Shown here: piece after piece, positions 52,415 through 60,590 of the stretch | Layout: every line of letters begins with the position of its first letter | Position numbering within the stretch: the stretch's first letter is position 1 | Assembly (NCBI GenBank): GCA_044221315.1 | Contig: JBGAPK010000023.1 | Span: 1-64,000 of the forward strand | Direction: 5' to 3' | DNA from: JAFEBO01 sp044221315 | Lineage (GTDB): Bacteria; Planctomycetota; Phycisphaerae; Phycisphaerales; UBA1924 | DNA: 64,000 nucleotides | Position numbers and translations under genes: made by a program | Notes under the pieces: generated by a model | What the model saw: only the letters and a program-made list of their open reading frames with translations | Told to the model about the DNA's origin: nothing | The model's database searches: none

Positions 52415-52777
52415 TCAGAACTTCAGGCCGGCCTTGCGGGCGGCGTCGGCGAGGGCCTTGACGCGGCCGTGGAAGCGGAAGCCGGCACGATCGAAGACGA
52501 CGGCGGTCACGCCCTTGCCCTTGGCCCGCTCGGCGAGCAGCGCCCCCACGGCCTCGGCGGCCTTGGAGTTGCCCGTCTTGTCGGTCTTCAGGGACTTGTC
52601 GGCCGTGGAAGCGGCGACGAGGGTGCGGCCCGAGAGATCGTCGATGATCTGGGCGTACATGTGGTTCAGGGACTTGTAGATGCTCAGGCGGGGCTGCTGC
52701 GTGGTGCCCGAAATCCGCTTGCGGATTCCGACACGCCGACGGCTGCGGCGGACCTGCTTGTTGACTTGCTTGTTCAT
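52415..52777 (-). CDS. rplR: 50S ribosomal protein L18
   Basis: 120 residues from ATG 52777. RRRVGIRKRISGTTQQPRLS start, NHMYAQIIDDLSGRTLVAAS, and VVFDRAGFRFHGRVKALAD with AARKAGLKF end are conserved. It binds 5S rRNA with L5. Confidence 0.98.
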   Translation of the reverse strand: MNKQVNKQVRRSRRRVGIRKRISGTTQQPRLSIYKSLNHMYAQIIDDLSGRTLVAASTADKSLKTDKTGNSKAAEAVGALLAERAKGKGVTAVVFDRAGFRFHGRVKALADAARKAGLKF

Positions 52778-52806
52778 GGTGTGAACTTTCGAAAAACGGA
52801 CCGGGA

Positions 52807-53376
52807 TCAGGCTCCGAACTGCTTGCCCTGCTTGCGCTTGATGGTTTCTTCGGCGTACTTGATTCCCTTGCCGTTGTAGGGCTCGGGCTTGCGCTTGGCC
52901 CGCATTGCCGAGGCGAACTGGCCGACCAACTGGCGGGAGATGCCGCTGATCTTGATCGGGGTGTTCTCGCCGACCTGCTTCTCGACGACGACCGTGAGGC
53001 CTTCGGGGATGGGCATGAGGATGGGGTTGGCGAAGCCCACGGAGAGCTTGAGGTTCTTGCCGGTGATGGCGGCGGTCCAGCCGGTGCCGACGACCTGCAT
53101 GTTTTTCTCGTAGCCCTTGGTGACGCCGTCGATCATGTTGCGGATGAGGGCGCGGGTGGTGCCCCACTGTGCCTTGGCGTCGGCATCGTCGGGAGAGGCG
53201 TTGTCGGCGAGGGCGACGTTGATCGCCTTCTCGCTCTCGGTCCAGGTGACCTTGACCTTGGAGTGGAACGCGAGCTTGTCCTTGCCCTTGGCGCCCTGCA
53301 ACTCGATGGTGTTGCCGCTGAGTGAGACTTTCACTCCGGCGGGGACTGTGATGGTTTTCTTACCGATACGTGACAT
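52807..53376 (-). CDS. rplF: 50S ribosomal protein L6
   Basis: 189 residues with the two L6 modules. MSRIGKKTITVPAGVKVSLS start, WGTTRALIRNMIDGVTKGYE in module one, and the C-terminal RAKRKPEPYNGKGIKYAEE, the L6 signature. Thirty bases separate it from rplR. Confidence 0.98.
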   Translation of the reverse strand: MSRIGKKTITVPAGVKVSLSGNTIELQGAKGKDKLAFHSKVKVTWTESEKAINVALADNASPDDADAKAQWGTTRALIRNMIDGVTKGYEKNMQVVGTGWTAAITGKNLKLSVGFANPILMPIPEGLTVVVEKQVGENTPIKISGISRQLVGQFASAMRAKRKPEPYNGKGIKYAEETIKRKQGKQFGA

Positions 53377-53446
53377 GGTCGATTCTTCCTGGCGTGTTGC
53401 TCTCAGAAACGGTTGGTTTGTTTCCGGCTTCCGCCGTTTGGTGTTG

Positions 53447-53845
53447 TTACTCGACAGTGCAGAGAAGTTCGCCGCCGATGCGCTGCTCGCGTGCCATGCG
53501 GTCGCTGAGCACGCCCTTGCTGGTGGAGACGATGGCGATCCCGAGGCCCTGCATGGGCTTGGGGAGGACGTCGACGCCGCGGTACATGCGCCGGCCGGGC
53601 TTGCTCATGCGCTCGAGGGAGTGCATGAGGGGGTCGCCTCCGGTGGTGTACTTGAGGCGGATCTTGATCAGGCCCTGACGGCCGTCCTCGATCACATCAA
53701 AGCTGTCGATATAGCCCTCGTCCTTGAGGACGGAGGCGATGCCGCGGCAGACCTTGCTGTTGAGGCAGGTGACGGCCTTGGCCTTGATGTGGACCGCGTT
53801 CCGGATCCGTGTGAGCATGTCCGCGATGGGGTCGCCGATGGACAT
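53447..53845 (-). CDS. rpsH: 30S ribosomal protein S8
   Basis: 132 residues from ATG 53845. DPIADMLTRIRNAVHIKAKA start and the C-terminal GLGIAIVSTSKGVLSDRMAR signature that binds 16S helix 21. The open frame upstream overlaps rpsN and was not used. Confidence 0.98.
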   Translation of the reverse strand: MSIGDPIADMLTRIRNAVHIKAKAVTCLNSKVCRGIASVLKDEGYIDSFDVIEDGRQGLIKIRLKYTTGGDPLMHSLERMSKPGRRMYRGVDVLPKPMQGLGIAIVSTSKGVLSDRMAREQRIGGELLCTVE

Positions 53846-53865
53846 CGTGAGTACCTCTTTCGTGC

Positions 53866-54051
53866 TTACCAGCTGGCCTTGCGCATGCCCGGGATCTTCC
53901 CTTCCAGGGCGAGTTTGCGGAGCATGATGCGGGAGATGCGGAATTTGCGATAAACGCCGCGGGCGCGTCCGGTGAGTTCGCAGCGCCGCACGGTGCGGGT
54001 GCTGAACTTGGGGGTGCGACGGCTCTTGGCCATCTGGGCCTTGGTAGTCAT
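53866..54051 (-). CDS. rpsN: 30S ribosomal protein S14, short form without zinc site
   Basis: 61 residues, the length of the zinc-binding S14 type, ending GKIPGMRKASW. Of the four zinc Cys only C24 remains; the others are Thr27, Ser40 and Met43 (CELT and SRIM in place of two CxxC pairs). The start is directly next to the rplE stop (no gap). Confidence 0.95.
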   Translation of the reverse strand: MTTKAQMAKSRRTPKFSTRTVRRCELTGRARGVYRKFRISRIMLRKLALEGKIPGMRKASW

Positions 54052-54786
54052 TTACTTGACCTCCGGCTTCTTGAATGGCATGCCGAGCTGCTCCAAGACG
54101 AAGCGGCTTCGGTCCTTGTTGGAGCGGGCGAAACAGACGTTGATGTGCATGCCGTGGGTGAACTGGGCCTCGGCCATGTTGATCTCGGGGAAGACGCCCT
54201 GTTCGGTGACGCCCATGGCGTAGTTGCCCTGGCGGTCGAAGGCCGTGTCGGAGAGACCACGGAAGTCCTTGATGCGGGGCGTGGCAAGGTTGATGAGGCG
54301 GTCGAGGAAGTGCCACATCCGCTCGCGCCGGATCGTCACCATCGCGGCGGACTCGTAGCCGGCGCGGAGCTTGAAGTTCGCGACGCTCTTCTTGGCCTTG
54401 ATGACGACCGGGCGCTGGCCGGTGACCTTGTTGAGGGTCTCAAGCACCTGGGCCTTGATGTGCGGGGGGATCTTGGTGCCCTCGATGTGGCGGCCCATGT
54501 TGACGTTGAGCACGATCTTCTCGAGCTTGGGCATCGCCATCGGGTTCTTGATCCCGAACTTCTCGGCGACCTTCGCGCGAACCTCGGACTCGTACTTCAC
54601 CTTGAGGCGCGGGGGCTCCTTGGGGCCGGTCTCGGCGGGCACGTCGTCGTACTTGCCCTTCTTGTTGCCGGAGTCCTTGGGCTTGGAGCCGCTGGGACGG
54701 CCGCCGCCCTGGGGTTTGCCACCCTGAGGCTTGCCGCCCTGCGGGGCGCCCTGGGGCTTGTGCTGTTTGTCTTGTTCGCTGGACAT
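54052..54786 (-). CDS. rplE: 50S ribosomal protein L5, N-terminal extension
   Basis: 244 residues against about 180. The core starts near residue 60 (PRLKVKYESEVRAKVAEKFG) and holds MPKLEKIVLNVNMGRHI, TGQRPVVIKAKKSVANFKLR and the closing MHINVCFARSNKDRS. The first 58 residues are Gln/Gly/Lys/Pro-rich (GGKPQGGKPQGGGRPSGSKP), low complexity and probably disordered. There is no better internal start with a ribosome site. Confidence 0.95.
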   Translation of the reverse strand: MSSEQDKQHKPQGAPQGGKPQGGKPQGGGRPSGSKPKDSGNKKGKYDDVPAETGPKEPPRLKVKYESEVRAKVAEKFGIKNPMAMPKLEKIVLNVNMGRHIEGTKIPPHIKAQVLETLNKVTGQRPVVIKAKKSVANFKLRAGYESAAMVTIRRERMWHFLDRLINLATPRIKDFRGLSDTAFDRQGNYAMGVTEQGVFPEINMAEAQFTHGMHINVCFARSNKDRSRFVLEQLGMPFKKPEVK

Positions 54787-54794
54787 GGGTGTTC

Positions 54795-55142
54795 TCAGTT
54801 TTTCTTGGACTTCTGGCTGCCCTTGTGGAGGACGGAAAGTTCGGCTCCGCCCTTGACGGCAACGCGGACCTTGGAGCCGTCCTGCTTGGTCACGAAGCGG
54901 ACGCGCGAGGGCTTGCCGTCGGCGACGGGGCTGACGTTGGAGATGTGAATGGGCATCTCGCGCTGGACGATGCCGCCCTGCGGCGCGGCCTGCGTGGGCT
55001 TCATGTGCTTGACGCGCATGTTGACGCCCTTGACGAAGACGCGGCTGTGCTTGACATCGATGCGGACGATCTCGCCGGTCTGGCCCTTGGCGGAACCGGA
55101 GCGGACGAAGACGGTGTCACCTTTACGGACGTGCGCTGGCAT
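54795..55142 (-). CDS. rplX: 50S ribosomal protein L24
   Basis: 115 residues. MPAHVRKGDTVFVRSGSAKG is the KOW motif region, RVFVKGVNMRVKHMKPTQ follows, and ISNVSPVADGKPSRVRF ends the core. Only one base separates its start from the rplN stop. Confidence 0.97.
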   Translation of the reverse strand: MPAHVRKGDTVFVRSGSAKGQTGEIVRIDVKHSRVFVKGVNMRVKHMKPTQAAPQGGIVQREMPIHISNVSPVADGKPSRVRFVTKQDGSKVRVAVKGGAELSVLHKGSQKSKKN

Positions 55143-55143
55143 A

Positions 55144-55530
55144 TCAGACCACCTCCGTGGCGAGAGAGACGATTTTCATGTAGTTCTTCTCGCGCAGCTC
55201 GCGGGCGACCGGCCCGAAGATGCGGGTTCCCTTGGGGTTTCCGTCGTCCTGGATGAGGACGACGGCGTTGGAATCGAACTTGACGTAGGAGCCGTCGGCG
55301 CGCTTGGTGGCCTTGGTCGTACGGACGACGACGGCCTTGGACTTGTCGCCTTCCTTGACGTCGGAGCCGGCGAGGGCCCGCTTGATGGAGACGAAAACGC
55401 GGTCGCCGACGTTGGCGATGCGCCGGGTGAAGGCGCCGGTGGCGGTCGAGCCGCCGTAGACGCGGATCACGTAGGCGATCTTGGCGCCCGAGTTGTCCGC
55501 GACTTCGCAACGTGTTTCTTGCTGGAGCAT
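55144..55530 (-). CDS. rplN: 50S ribosomal protein L14
   Basis: 128 residues. MLQQETRCEVADNSGAKIAY start, and the signature VVVRTTKATKRADGSYVKFD with NAVVLIQDDGNPKGTRIFGP. Six residues longer than usual through an insertion near DVKEGDKSK. Confidence 0.97.
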   Translation of the reverse strand: MLQQETRCEVADNSGAKIAYVIRVYGGSTATGAFTRRIANVGDRVFVSIKRALAGSDVKEGDKSKAVVVRTTKATKRADGSYVKFDSNAVVLIQDDGNPKGTRIFGPVARELREKNYMKIVSLATEVV

Positions 55531-55582
55531 GGTTGGGTCTTCTTACTGCGGGTGCGAACGCCCCGGGGGCTTTCTCAACGGG

Positions 55583-55924
55583 TCAGACAATTTCCTTGGC
55601 GCTGGCGAGGGCGGTGGCGGCGGCGCTGCGGCGCTCGACGACGCGCACGAGGCGCCAGAACTTGGTCTTGCTCATGGGGCGGCACTGGGCGACCTCGACG
55701 AGATCACCGAGCTTGCTCTCGTTCTTCTCGTCGTGGATGTGCAGCACGGTGCGCTGGCGGATGTACTTGCCGTACTTGGGGTGCATCGACTGATAGGCGA
55801 TGACGACCTTGCGGGTCTTGTCGCGCTTGTCGGACTCGACGACGCCGATCTTGGTGCCCTTGGGCTGCGTGGTGTCCGCGGGCTTGGCGGCGGGTTTGGC
55901 GGCTTTGGAGGTGTTGGTCGGCAT
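55583..55924 (-). CDS. rpsQ: 30S ribosomal protein S17
   Basis: 113 residues; the first 24 (TSKAAKPAAKPADTTQPKG) are an extra Ala/Lys/Pro lead. The OB-fold core is GVVESDKRDKTRKVVIAYQS, HIHDEKNESKLGDLVEVAQC and RPMSKTKFWRLVRVVE. Confidence 0.96.
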   Translation of the reverse strand: MPTNTSKAAKPAAKPADTTQPKGTKIGVVESDKRDKTRKVVIAYQSMHPKYGKYIRQRTVLHIHDEKNESKLGDLVEVAQCRPMSKTKFWRLVRVVERRSAAATALASAKEIV

Positions 55925-55947
55925 CGTGGCTTTCCGGAGTCGTGTGC

Positions 55948-56157
55948 TTACTTCTTGCTCGCCGCGGTCTGGCGGGTGCGGAGCTCGGTGTTGATTCGGG
56001 CGATGGTGCGGCGGGTCTTGGAGAACTGGCTGGTGTCCTTGACCTTCTCGGTGACGGTCTGGGAACGCAGATCAAAGAGCTTCTTCTGAAGGCTCGAGAG
56101 CTCGTCCTTGAGCTGCTGATCCTGGAGTTTCTTGACTTCGAGGCTGGCGGACTTCAT
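55948..56157 (-). CDS. rpmC: 50S ribosomal protein L29
   Basis: 69 residues from ATG 56157. Two-helix protein: LKDELSSLQKKLFDLRSQTV and RRTIARINTELRTRQTAA. It sits at the peptide-exit site. Twenty-two bases separate it from rplP. Confidence 0.95.
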   Translation of the reverse strand: MKSASLEVKKLQDQQLKDELSSLQKKLFDLRSQTVTEKVKDTSQFSKTRRTIARINTELRTRQTAASKK

Positions 56158-56179
56158 GGCGGACTCCAAAGAGAGCGGA

Positions 56180-56599
56180 TCAGACGCGGATACGGCGGCC
56201 GACGAAACGGGTCTTGACGGGCATCTTCATGGCGACGCGGACGAAGGCGAGCTTGGCGGTCGCCTCGGGGACGCCGGCGATCTCGAACAGGACCGTGCCG
56301 GGCTTGATGCGGGCGGCCCAGTACTCGACTTCGGCCTTGCCGGTACCCATTCGCGTTTCCAGGGGCTTCTTGCTGATGGGCTTGTCGGGGAAGACTCGGA
56401 TGAAGAGCTTGCCCTCGCGCTTGAGGAAGTGCTGGGCGGCGACGCGCCCGGCCTCGATCACGTTGCCGGGGAGCCAGGCGCCGTCGAGCGACTGAAGGCC
56501 GTAGTCGCCGTAGGCAACGTAGTTGCCCTTGGTCGCTTTGCGCGGGCGGCAGCGGCGCTGCTCCTTGCGGTACTTGACTCGTTTTGGCATCAAGGCCAT
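56180..56599 (-). CDS. rplP: 50S ribosomal protein L16
   Basis: 139 residues from ATG 56599, favoured by GGAG 8 bases ahead; MPKR at residue 4 is the family's usual start. GDYGLQSLDGAWLPGNVIEA, KLFIRVFPDKPISKKPLETR and GKGKAE-like MGTGKAEVEYWAARIKPG are conserved. Confidence 0.97.
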   Translation of the reverse strand: MALMPKRVKYRKEQRRCRPRKATKGNYVAYGDYGLQSLDGAWLPGNVIEAGRVAAQHFLKREGKLFIRVFPDKPISKKPLETRMGTGKAEVEYWAARIKPGTVLFEIAGVPEATAKLAFVRVAMKMPVKTRFVGRRIRV

Positions 56600-56655
56600 G
56601 AGCGAAACTCCAGAAACCGAAAAACGGAAATCGGACAGTGAACTTCAGAAACGGA

Positions 56656-57357
56656 TCAGCGACGGCCGCGGGCGCGGGCGCGACCACCGGCTGCATCAGA
56701 CTCTTCCTCGGTGCGTTCGGTGGTGTAGAGGCCCTTGTAGACCCAGCACTTCACGCCGATCACGCCGTAGGTGGTCATGGCCTCGGCGGTGCCGTAGTCG
56801 ATGTGGGCCTGGAGCGTGGAGAGCGGGAGCGAGCCCAGACGCATCGCCATGACGCGGCTGAGTTCGGCGCCGCCGAGGCGGCCGGAGATCTGGATGCGGA
56901 CGCCCTTGGCGCCGGCCTGCATGGCGGCGTCGCAACGCATCTTGACGACGCGGCGGAACGAGGCGCGCTTGACGAGCTGCTCGGCGACGGCCTCGGCGAT
57001 CAGCTTCGCCTCGAGGTCGGGGTTGCGGATCTCGAGGATCGAGATCGCAACCTTGCGGCCGGTCATGTACTGCAGTTCCTCGGTCATGCGCTCGACTTCG
57101 GCGCCCTTGGGGCCGATCACCAGGCCCGGGCGGGCGGTCTTGATGATGACCTTGAGCTCCTCGCGGGTGCGCTCGATATGGATGTCGCTGACGGCGGCGT
57201 ACGGGGGCTTGCGGTTGAGGCGCTTGTCGAGGTAGGCGCGGATCTTGGCGTCCTCAACGAGCAGTTCGCCGTAGAGGGCCTTGGGGGCGTACCAGCGGCT
57301 CTTGTGGGCCTCGGTGATGCCGAGCCGGAAGCCGAATGGGTTGGTCTTTTGTCCCAT
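56656..57357 (-). CDS. rpsC: 30S ribosomal protein S3
   Basis: 233 residues. MGQKTNPFGFRLGITEAHKS start, KH domain with RTREELKVIIKTARPGLVIG, and the C-terminal GAKGVRIQISGRLGGAELSR signature plus GVKCWVYKG. A short Arg/Gly tail. Twelve bases separate it from rplV. Confidence 0.98.
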   Translation of the reverse strand: MGQKTNPFGFRLGITEAHKSRWYAPKALYGELLVEDAKIRAYLDKRLNRKPPYAAVSDIHIERTREELKVIIKTARPGLVIGPKGAEVERMTEELQYMTGRKVAISILEIRNPDLEAKLIAEAVAEQLVKRASFRRVVKMRCDAAMQAGAKGVRIQISGRLGGAELSRVMAMRLGSLPLSTLQAHIDYGTAEAMTTYGVIGVKCWVYKGLYTTERTEEESDAAGGRARARGRR

Positions 57358-57369
57358 GGGTGGTTGCGC

Positions 57370-57933
57370 TTACGCGCGCTCCTGAACGCTGACGGTGATG
57401 TGCGTGAGGCGTTTGATGATCGGGTGGGCGCGGCCGCGGTCCTTCTCCTGAAAGCGCTTGATTCGGGGCGCGTCGTCGATGCGGGCCTCGGAGACGATGA
57501 GGTTGGTGACGTCGGCCTCGTGCTGCTCGGCGTCGGCGATTGCCGCGGCGAGGCACTTCTTGACGTTGAGGGCGGCGCGCTTTGTGCTGAAGGTGAGAAG
57601 GCTGAGGGCCTCGTCGACGCTCTTGCCTCGGACGAGATCGACCAGGAGGTCGGCCTTGCGGGGCGAGCCGCGGTGGAAACGGACTTCGCTGGTGAACTTG
57701 GCGATGTCCTTGCCGGCCACGCCCAGGGCGCCGGCGATCTTGTCGATGTCGCCTTTGCGGGCTCGCGGGTGGTTGCGGCCGCGAAGCCAGTTGTTGAGGG
57801 CCGAACGCGCGTTCTCCCCCTTGAGGCCGTCGCGCTCGATCGCCTGGGCGAGCTGATCGCGCGTCACCTTGCGGGCGCCGGCGAGCTTCTTGATTTTGTC
57901 CGCTCTGATTCTCACTGGAAAACCTCCGAACAA
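57370..57933 (-). CDS. rplV: 50S ribosomal protein L22 with N-terminal HTH-like domain
   Basis: 187 residues against about 110-120. The L22 core covers about 80-187: FHRGSPRKADLLVDLVRGKS, LTFSTKRAALNVKKCLAAAI, RGRAHPIIKRLTHITVSV. The preceding 78 residues are not L22. They read VRIRADKIKKLAGARKVTRD, QLAQAIERDGL..NARSALNNWLRGR and DIDKIAGALGV, the pattern of an XRE/lambda-repressor-type helix-turn-helix. No ribosome site or Met near residue 78 suggests a separate start, so the fusion looks real. Confidence 0.93.
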   Translation of the reverse strand: MFGGFPVRIRADKIKKLAGARKVTRDQLAQAIERDGLKGENARSALNNWLRGRNHPRARKGDIDKIAGALGVAGKDIAKFTSEVRFHRGSPRKADLLVDLVRGKSVDEALSLLTFSTKRAALNVKKCLAAAIADAEQHEADVTNLIVSEARIDDAPRIKRFQEKDRGRAHPIIKRLTHITVSVQERA

Positions 57934-57962
57934 CCGCCACCGATCAGCGGCAATCGATCAAC

Positions 57963-58277
57963 TCAACCCTTGGACGGAGACGGCGAATCGCCCTTGTCGC
58001 CGCCCTCCACGCCTTCCTTCTTGTTGGTGTGGCCGCGGAACGTTCGGCTGCTGCTGAACTCGCCGAGCTTGTGGCCGACCATGTCCTCGGTCACGAAAAC
58101 ATCCAGGAACATGCGTCCGTTGTGCACCTTGAAGGTGTGACCAACGAACTCGGGGACGATGGTGCAGCGCCGGGCCCAGGTCTTGATGGGTTCCTTCTTC
58201 CGCTGCGCGTTGAGATTCTCGATCTTCCGAAAGATCTTCTCGTCGACGTACGGACCTTTTTTCAGGCTGCGACCCAT
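57963..58277 (-). CDS. rpsS: 30S ribosomal protein S19
   Basis: 104 residues. MGRSLKKGPYVDEKIFRKIE start, RCTIVPEFVGHTFKVHNGRM and the signature FVTEDMVGHKLGEFSSSRTF. The tail NKKEGVEGGDKGDSPSPSKG is about 12 residues longer than usual. Confidence 0.97.
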   Translation of the reverse strand: MGRSLKKGPYVDEKIFRKIENLNAQRKKEPIKTWARRCTIVPEFVGHTFKVHNGRMFLDVFVTEDMVGHKLGEFSSSRTFRGHTNKKEGVEGGDKGDSPSPSKG

Positions 58278-58300
58278 AGTTCACGGTTCCTCGATAAGAC

Positions 58301-59158
58301 TTACTTCAACTGGCCGTAGCGCTTGCTGACGCGGCGGCGGATGATGAGCTTGGTGGAGTGCTTCTTGCGGTTGCGAGTGCGGCCGCCCTTGGCGAGGACG
58401 CCGGTGGGTCCGCACGGGGGACGGTTGCCCTTGGAACGACCCGAGCCACCGCCCAGCGGGTGGGCATGGTGGCTCTTGGCGATGCCGCGGGTGATCGGGC
58501 GGCGGCCGAGCAGGCGGGTGATGCCCGCTTTGCCGAGGCGGCGGAGGCGATGGTCGGGATTGCCGATGGCGCCGATGGTGGCCATGCAGGTCTGCGGAAC
58601 GCGGCGAACTTCGCCGGATGGGAGCACCAGCGTCGCGTACTCGCCTTCCCGGTTGGAAAGACGGGCGAACGTGCCGGCGCTGCGGCACATCTGGGCTCCG
58701 CGGCCGGGGATGAGTTCGACGCAGTGGACTTCGAGGCCGGTCGGGATGAACGCCAGGGGCATCGCGTTGCCGACGGCCGGTTCAACCGCAGCGGAGACAG
58801 AGGTCAGGATGACCTGGCCGTCCTTGATGCCGGCGGGAGCCGGGATGTAGCGCTTGACGCCGTCGGTGTATTGAACGAGCGCGATGTGGCAGGAGCGGTT
58901 GGGGTCGTACTCGATGCCGATCACTTTGCCTTCGATTCCGGAGCGATCCTTGCGCTTGAAATCGATGAGGCGGTAGTTCTTCTTGGCGCCGCCGCCGATG
59001 CCGCGGGAGGTGATGACGCCCTGGTTGTTGCGACCGCCGGACTTCTTGATGGGGGCGAGGAGCGACTTCTCGGGGTTCTTCTTGGTGACCTCGGAGTGCA
59101 TGTTGACCGAGGCGAAGCGGCGCCCGGCGCTGGTCTTGTTGTAGATGCGGATCGGCAT
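58301..59158 (-). CDS. rplB: 50S ribosomal protein L2 with altered HPHGGG loop
   Basis: 285 residues. NMHSEVTKKNPEKSLLAPIK, GVITSRGIGGGAKKNYRLID, and GSGRSKGNRPPCGPTGVLAK are L2 blocks. The usually invariant loop NPVDHPHGGGEG reads KSHHAHPLGGGSG: the first His of HPH is kept, the second is Leu, and the preceding Asp is Ala. Length and placement are standard. Confidence 0.97.
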   Translation of the reverse strand: MPIRIYNKTSAGRRFASVNMHSEVTKKNPEKSLLAPIKKSGGRNNQGVITSRGIGGGAKKNYRLIDFKRKDRSGIEGKVIGIEYDPNRSCHIALVQYTDGVKRYIPAPAGIKDGQVILTSVSAAVEPAVGNAMPLAFIPTGLEVHCVELIPGRGAQMCRSAGTFARLSNREGEYATLVLPSGEVRRVPQTCMATIGAIGNPDHRLRRLGKAGITRLLGRRPITRGIAKSHHAHPLGGGSGRSKGNRPPCGPTGVLAKGGRTRNRKKHSTKLIIRRRVSKRYGQLK

Positions 59159-59191
59159 GAATCGACTCCTTCGCGGGTCCTTGCGCGGGCT

Positions 59192-59482
59192 CTAGAACAG
59201 TTCGATGGTCTCGCCCTGCTTGAGCGTGACGATGGCCTTCTTGACGGTGGGTTCGACGCGGATGCCGAAACGAGTGGGCTTGAATTTGCCCTTGCTGGTG
59301 ACGGTGTTCACGCCGGTGACATTGACCTTGTAGAGCGACTGGACCGCGGCCTTGATCTCGGTCTTGGTCGCGCGGGGGTCGACGAGGAAGGTGTACTTCG
59401 CGAGTTCGTTCATCGCGAAGGTGCCCTTCTCGGTGACGAGAGGCTTCTTGATGACGTGATGGGCAGCGACGTTGGCGGGCAT
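59192..59482 (-). CDS. rplW: 50S ribosomal protein L23
   Basis: 96 residues. HHVIKKPLVTEKGTFAMNEL start, FLVDPRATKTEIKAAVQSLY with KVNVTGVNTVTSKGKFKPTR. It forms the chaperone docking site at the exit tunnel. Its ATG directly abuts the rplD stop. Confidence 0.97.
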   Translation of the reverse strand: MPANVAAHHVIKKPLVTEKGTFAMNELAKYTFLVDPRATKTEIKAAVQSLYKVNVTGVNTVTSKGKFKPTRFGIRVEPTVKKAIVTLKQGETIELF

Positions 59483-60241
59483 TTAGCGGGCCTCCTTCGT
59501 CTTCTTGGTTTCTTTGGCGGGCTTGGGCTTGGCGGCCTTGGGGGCCGGCGCGGCGGACTCGGGCTGCGCGCCCTTGGGATCGGTCTTCGCGTCCTTGCCG
59601 GTCTGCGAGGTCGGACCGGAGAGCCACGCCTCGAGCTCGCCCTTGGCGATGACGAGATAGCGGTGGTTCAGCATGTTGAAAGCGTTGATGTCGGTCGCGT
59701 GCACCAGAGAAACGCCTTCGACGTTGCGGGCCGAGAGGCGTGCGTTCTTGGTCTGGAGCGGGTCGCCGCCGAGGGCGACGAGCGCGGACGAATCAACCTT
59801 GATGGCTTCGAGGAACGCGGTGAAGTCCTTGGTCTTGGGCTCCTTCATCGCGATCGTGTCGACGACCTTGACCTGGTTGTCGATGAGCTTGGCGAGGAGG
59901 GCGTTGCGGTTGGCCTTGCGCCGCATCTTCTTGGGCATGTCGAGGCGGAAATCCTCGCGGGTCTTCTTCTTGGAGTGGCCGTGGCCGCCGCCCTTGAAGA
60001 TGTTGGCCTTGCGGTCGCCGTGGCGGGCGTTGCCGGTGCCCTTCTGTTTGTAGATCTTGCGGGTCGAACCTTCGACCTCGTGACGGTTCTTGGTGCGGGA
60101 CGAGCCCTGGCGGAGGTTGGAGTGATAGCGGACGTATGCCTGCTTAATGAGCGCGGCATTGATCTCGCCACCGAGGGCTTTTTCGTCAACGGTCAGTTTT
60201 CCGACCGACTGACCCTGCATATTGAAGACGGTGACATCCAT
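59483..60241 (-). CDS. rplD: 50S ribosomal protein L4, C-terminal extension
   Basis: 252 residues from ATG 60241. Core blocks QGSSRTKNRHEVEGSTRKIY, QKGTGNARHGDRKANIFKGG (tunnel loop) and LDMPKKMRRKANRNALLAKL. After about residue 205, 45 Lys/Ala/Pro-rich residues (PKAAKPKPAKETKKTKEAR) are extra. The frame is open upstream but lacks L4 sequence. Confidence 0.96.
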   Translation of the reverse strand: MDVTVFNMQGQSVGKLTVDEKALGGEINAALIKQAYVRYHSNLRQGSSRTKNRHEVEGSTRKIYKQKGTGNARHGDRKANIFKGGGHGHSKKKTREDFRLDMPKKMRRKANRNALLAKLIDNQVKVVDTIAMKEPKTKDFTAFLEAIKVDSSALVALGGDPLQTKNARLSARNVEGVSLVHATDINAFNMLNHRYLVIAKGELEAWLSGPTSQTGKDAKTDPKGAQPESAAPAPKAAKPKPAKETKKTKEAR

Positions 60242-60590
60242 CTGTCTTTTCTCGTCCTGACGCCTCGCCGGCTGATCGACTCGCGATCGCCGGCACAACT
60301 CGCCTATCCGTCCGCCTCCAGTTCCCTCCAAGGGAGCACGAGAACGATCTCGTGGGGGTCGGCTCGGAATCGACTCGGCCGTCCGGGTTTGGGGCTGCGA
60401 ACCCTTTCAAACCCTTCATTTGTCGTCGCTCGGCGGTTTCGTCGGGATGCTGATCCGTCCGACCTTCCGAGCCCGCCGACCTCTGCCTTGGAGAGACCGG
60501 CGGCGACTTTCCTTCAGAACCCCGCGCTTTCCGGGGTCGCGATTATTGCCCTGCCGCGAGTGAGAAACAAGCGGCGGGGAAATGTTTGGG
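60242..60590. other. Large gap between rplC and rplD
   Basis: 349 bases, by far the longest gap in the S10-spc part of the operon. Read leftward it contains a hairpin CCCCG-GAAAGCG-CGGGG (plus-strand 60524-60540) about 50 bases after the rplC stop, and otherwise open but meaningless frames. No promoter consensus was found. A regulatory leader for rplD is conceivable because L4 is the autoregulator of this operon in enterobacteria. Confidence 0.4.
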
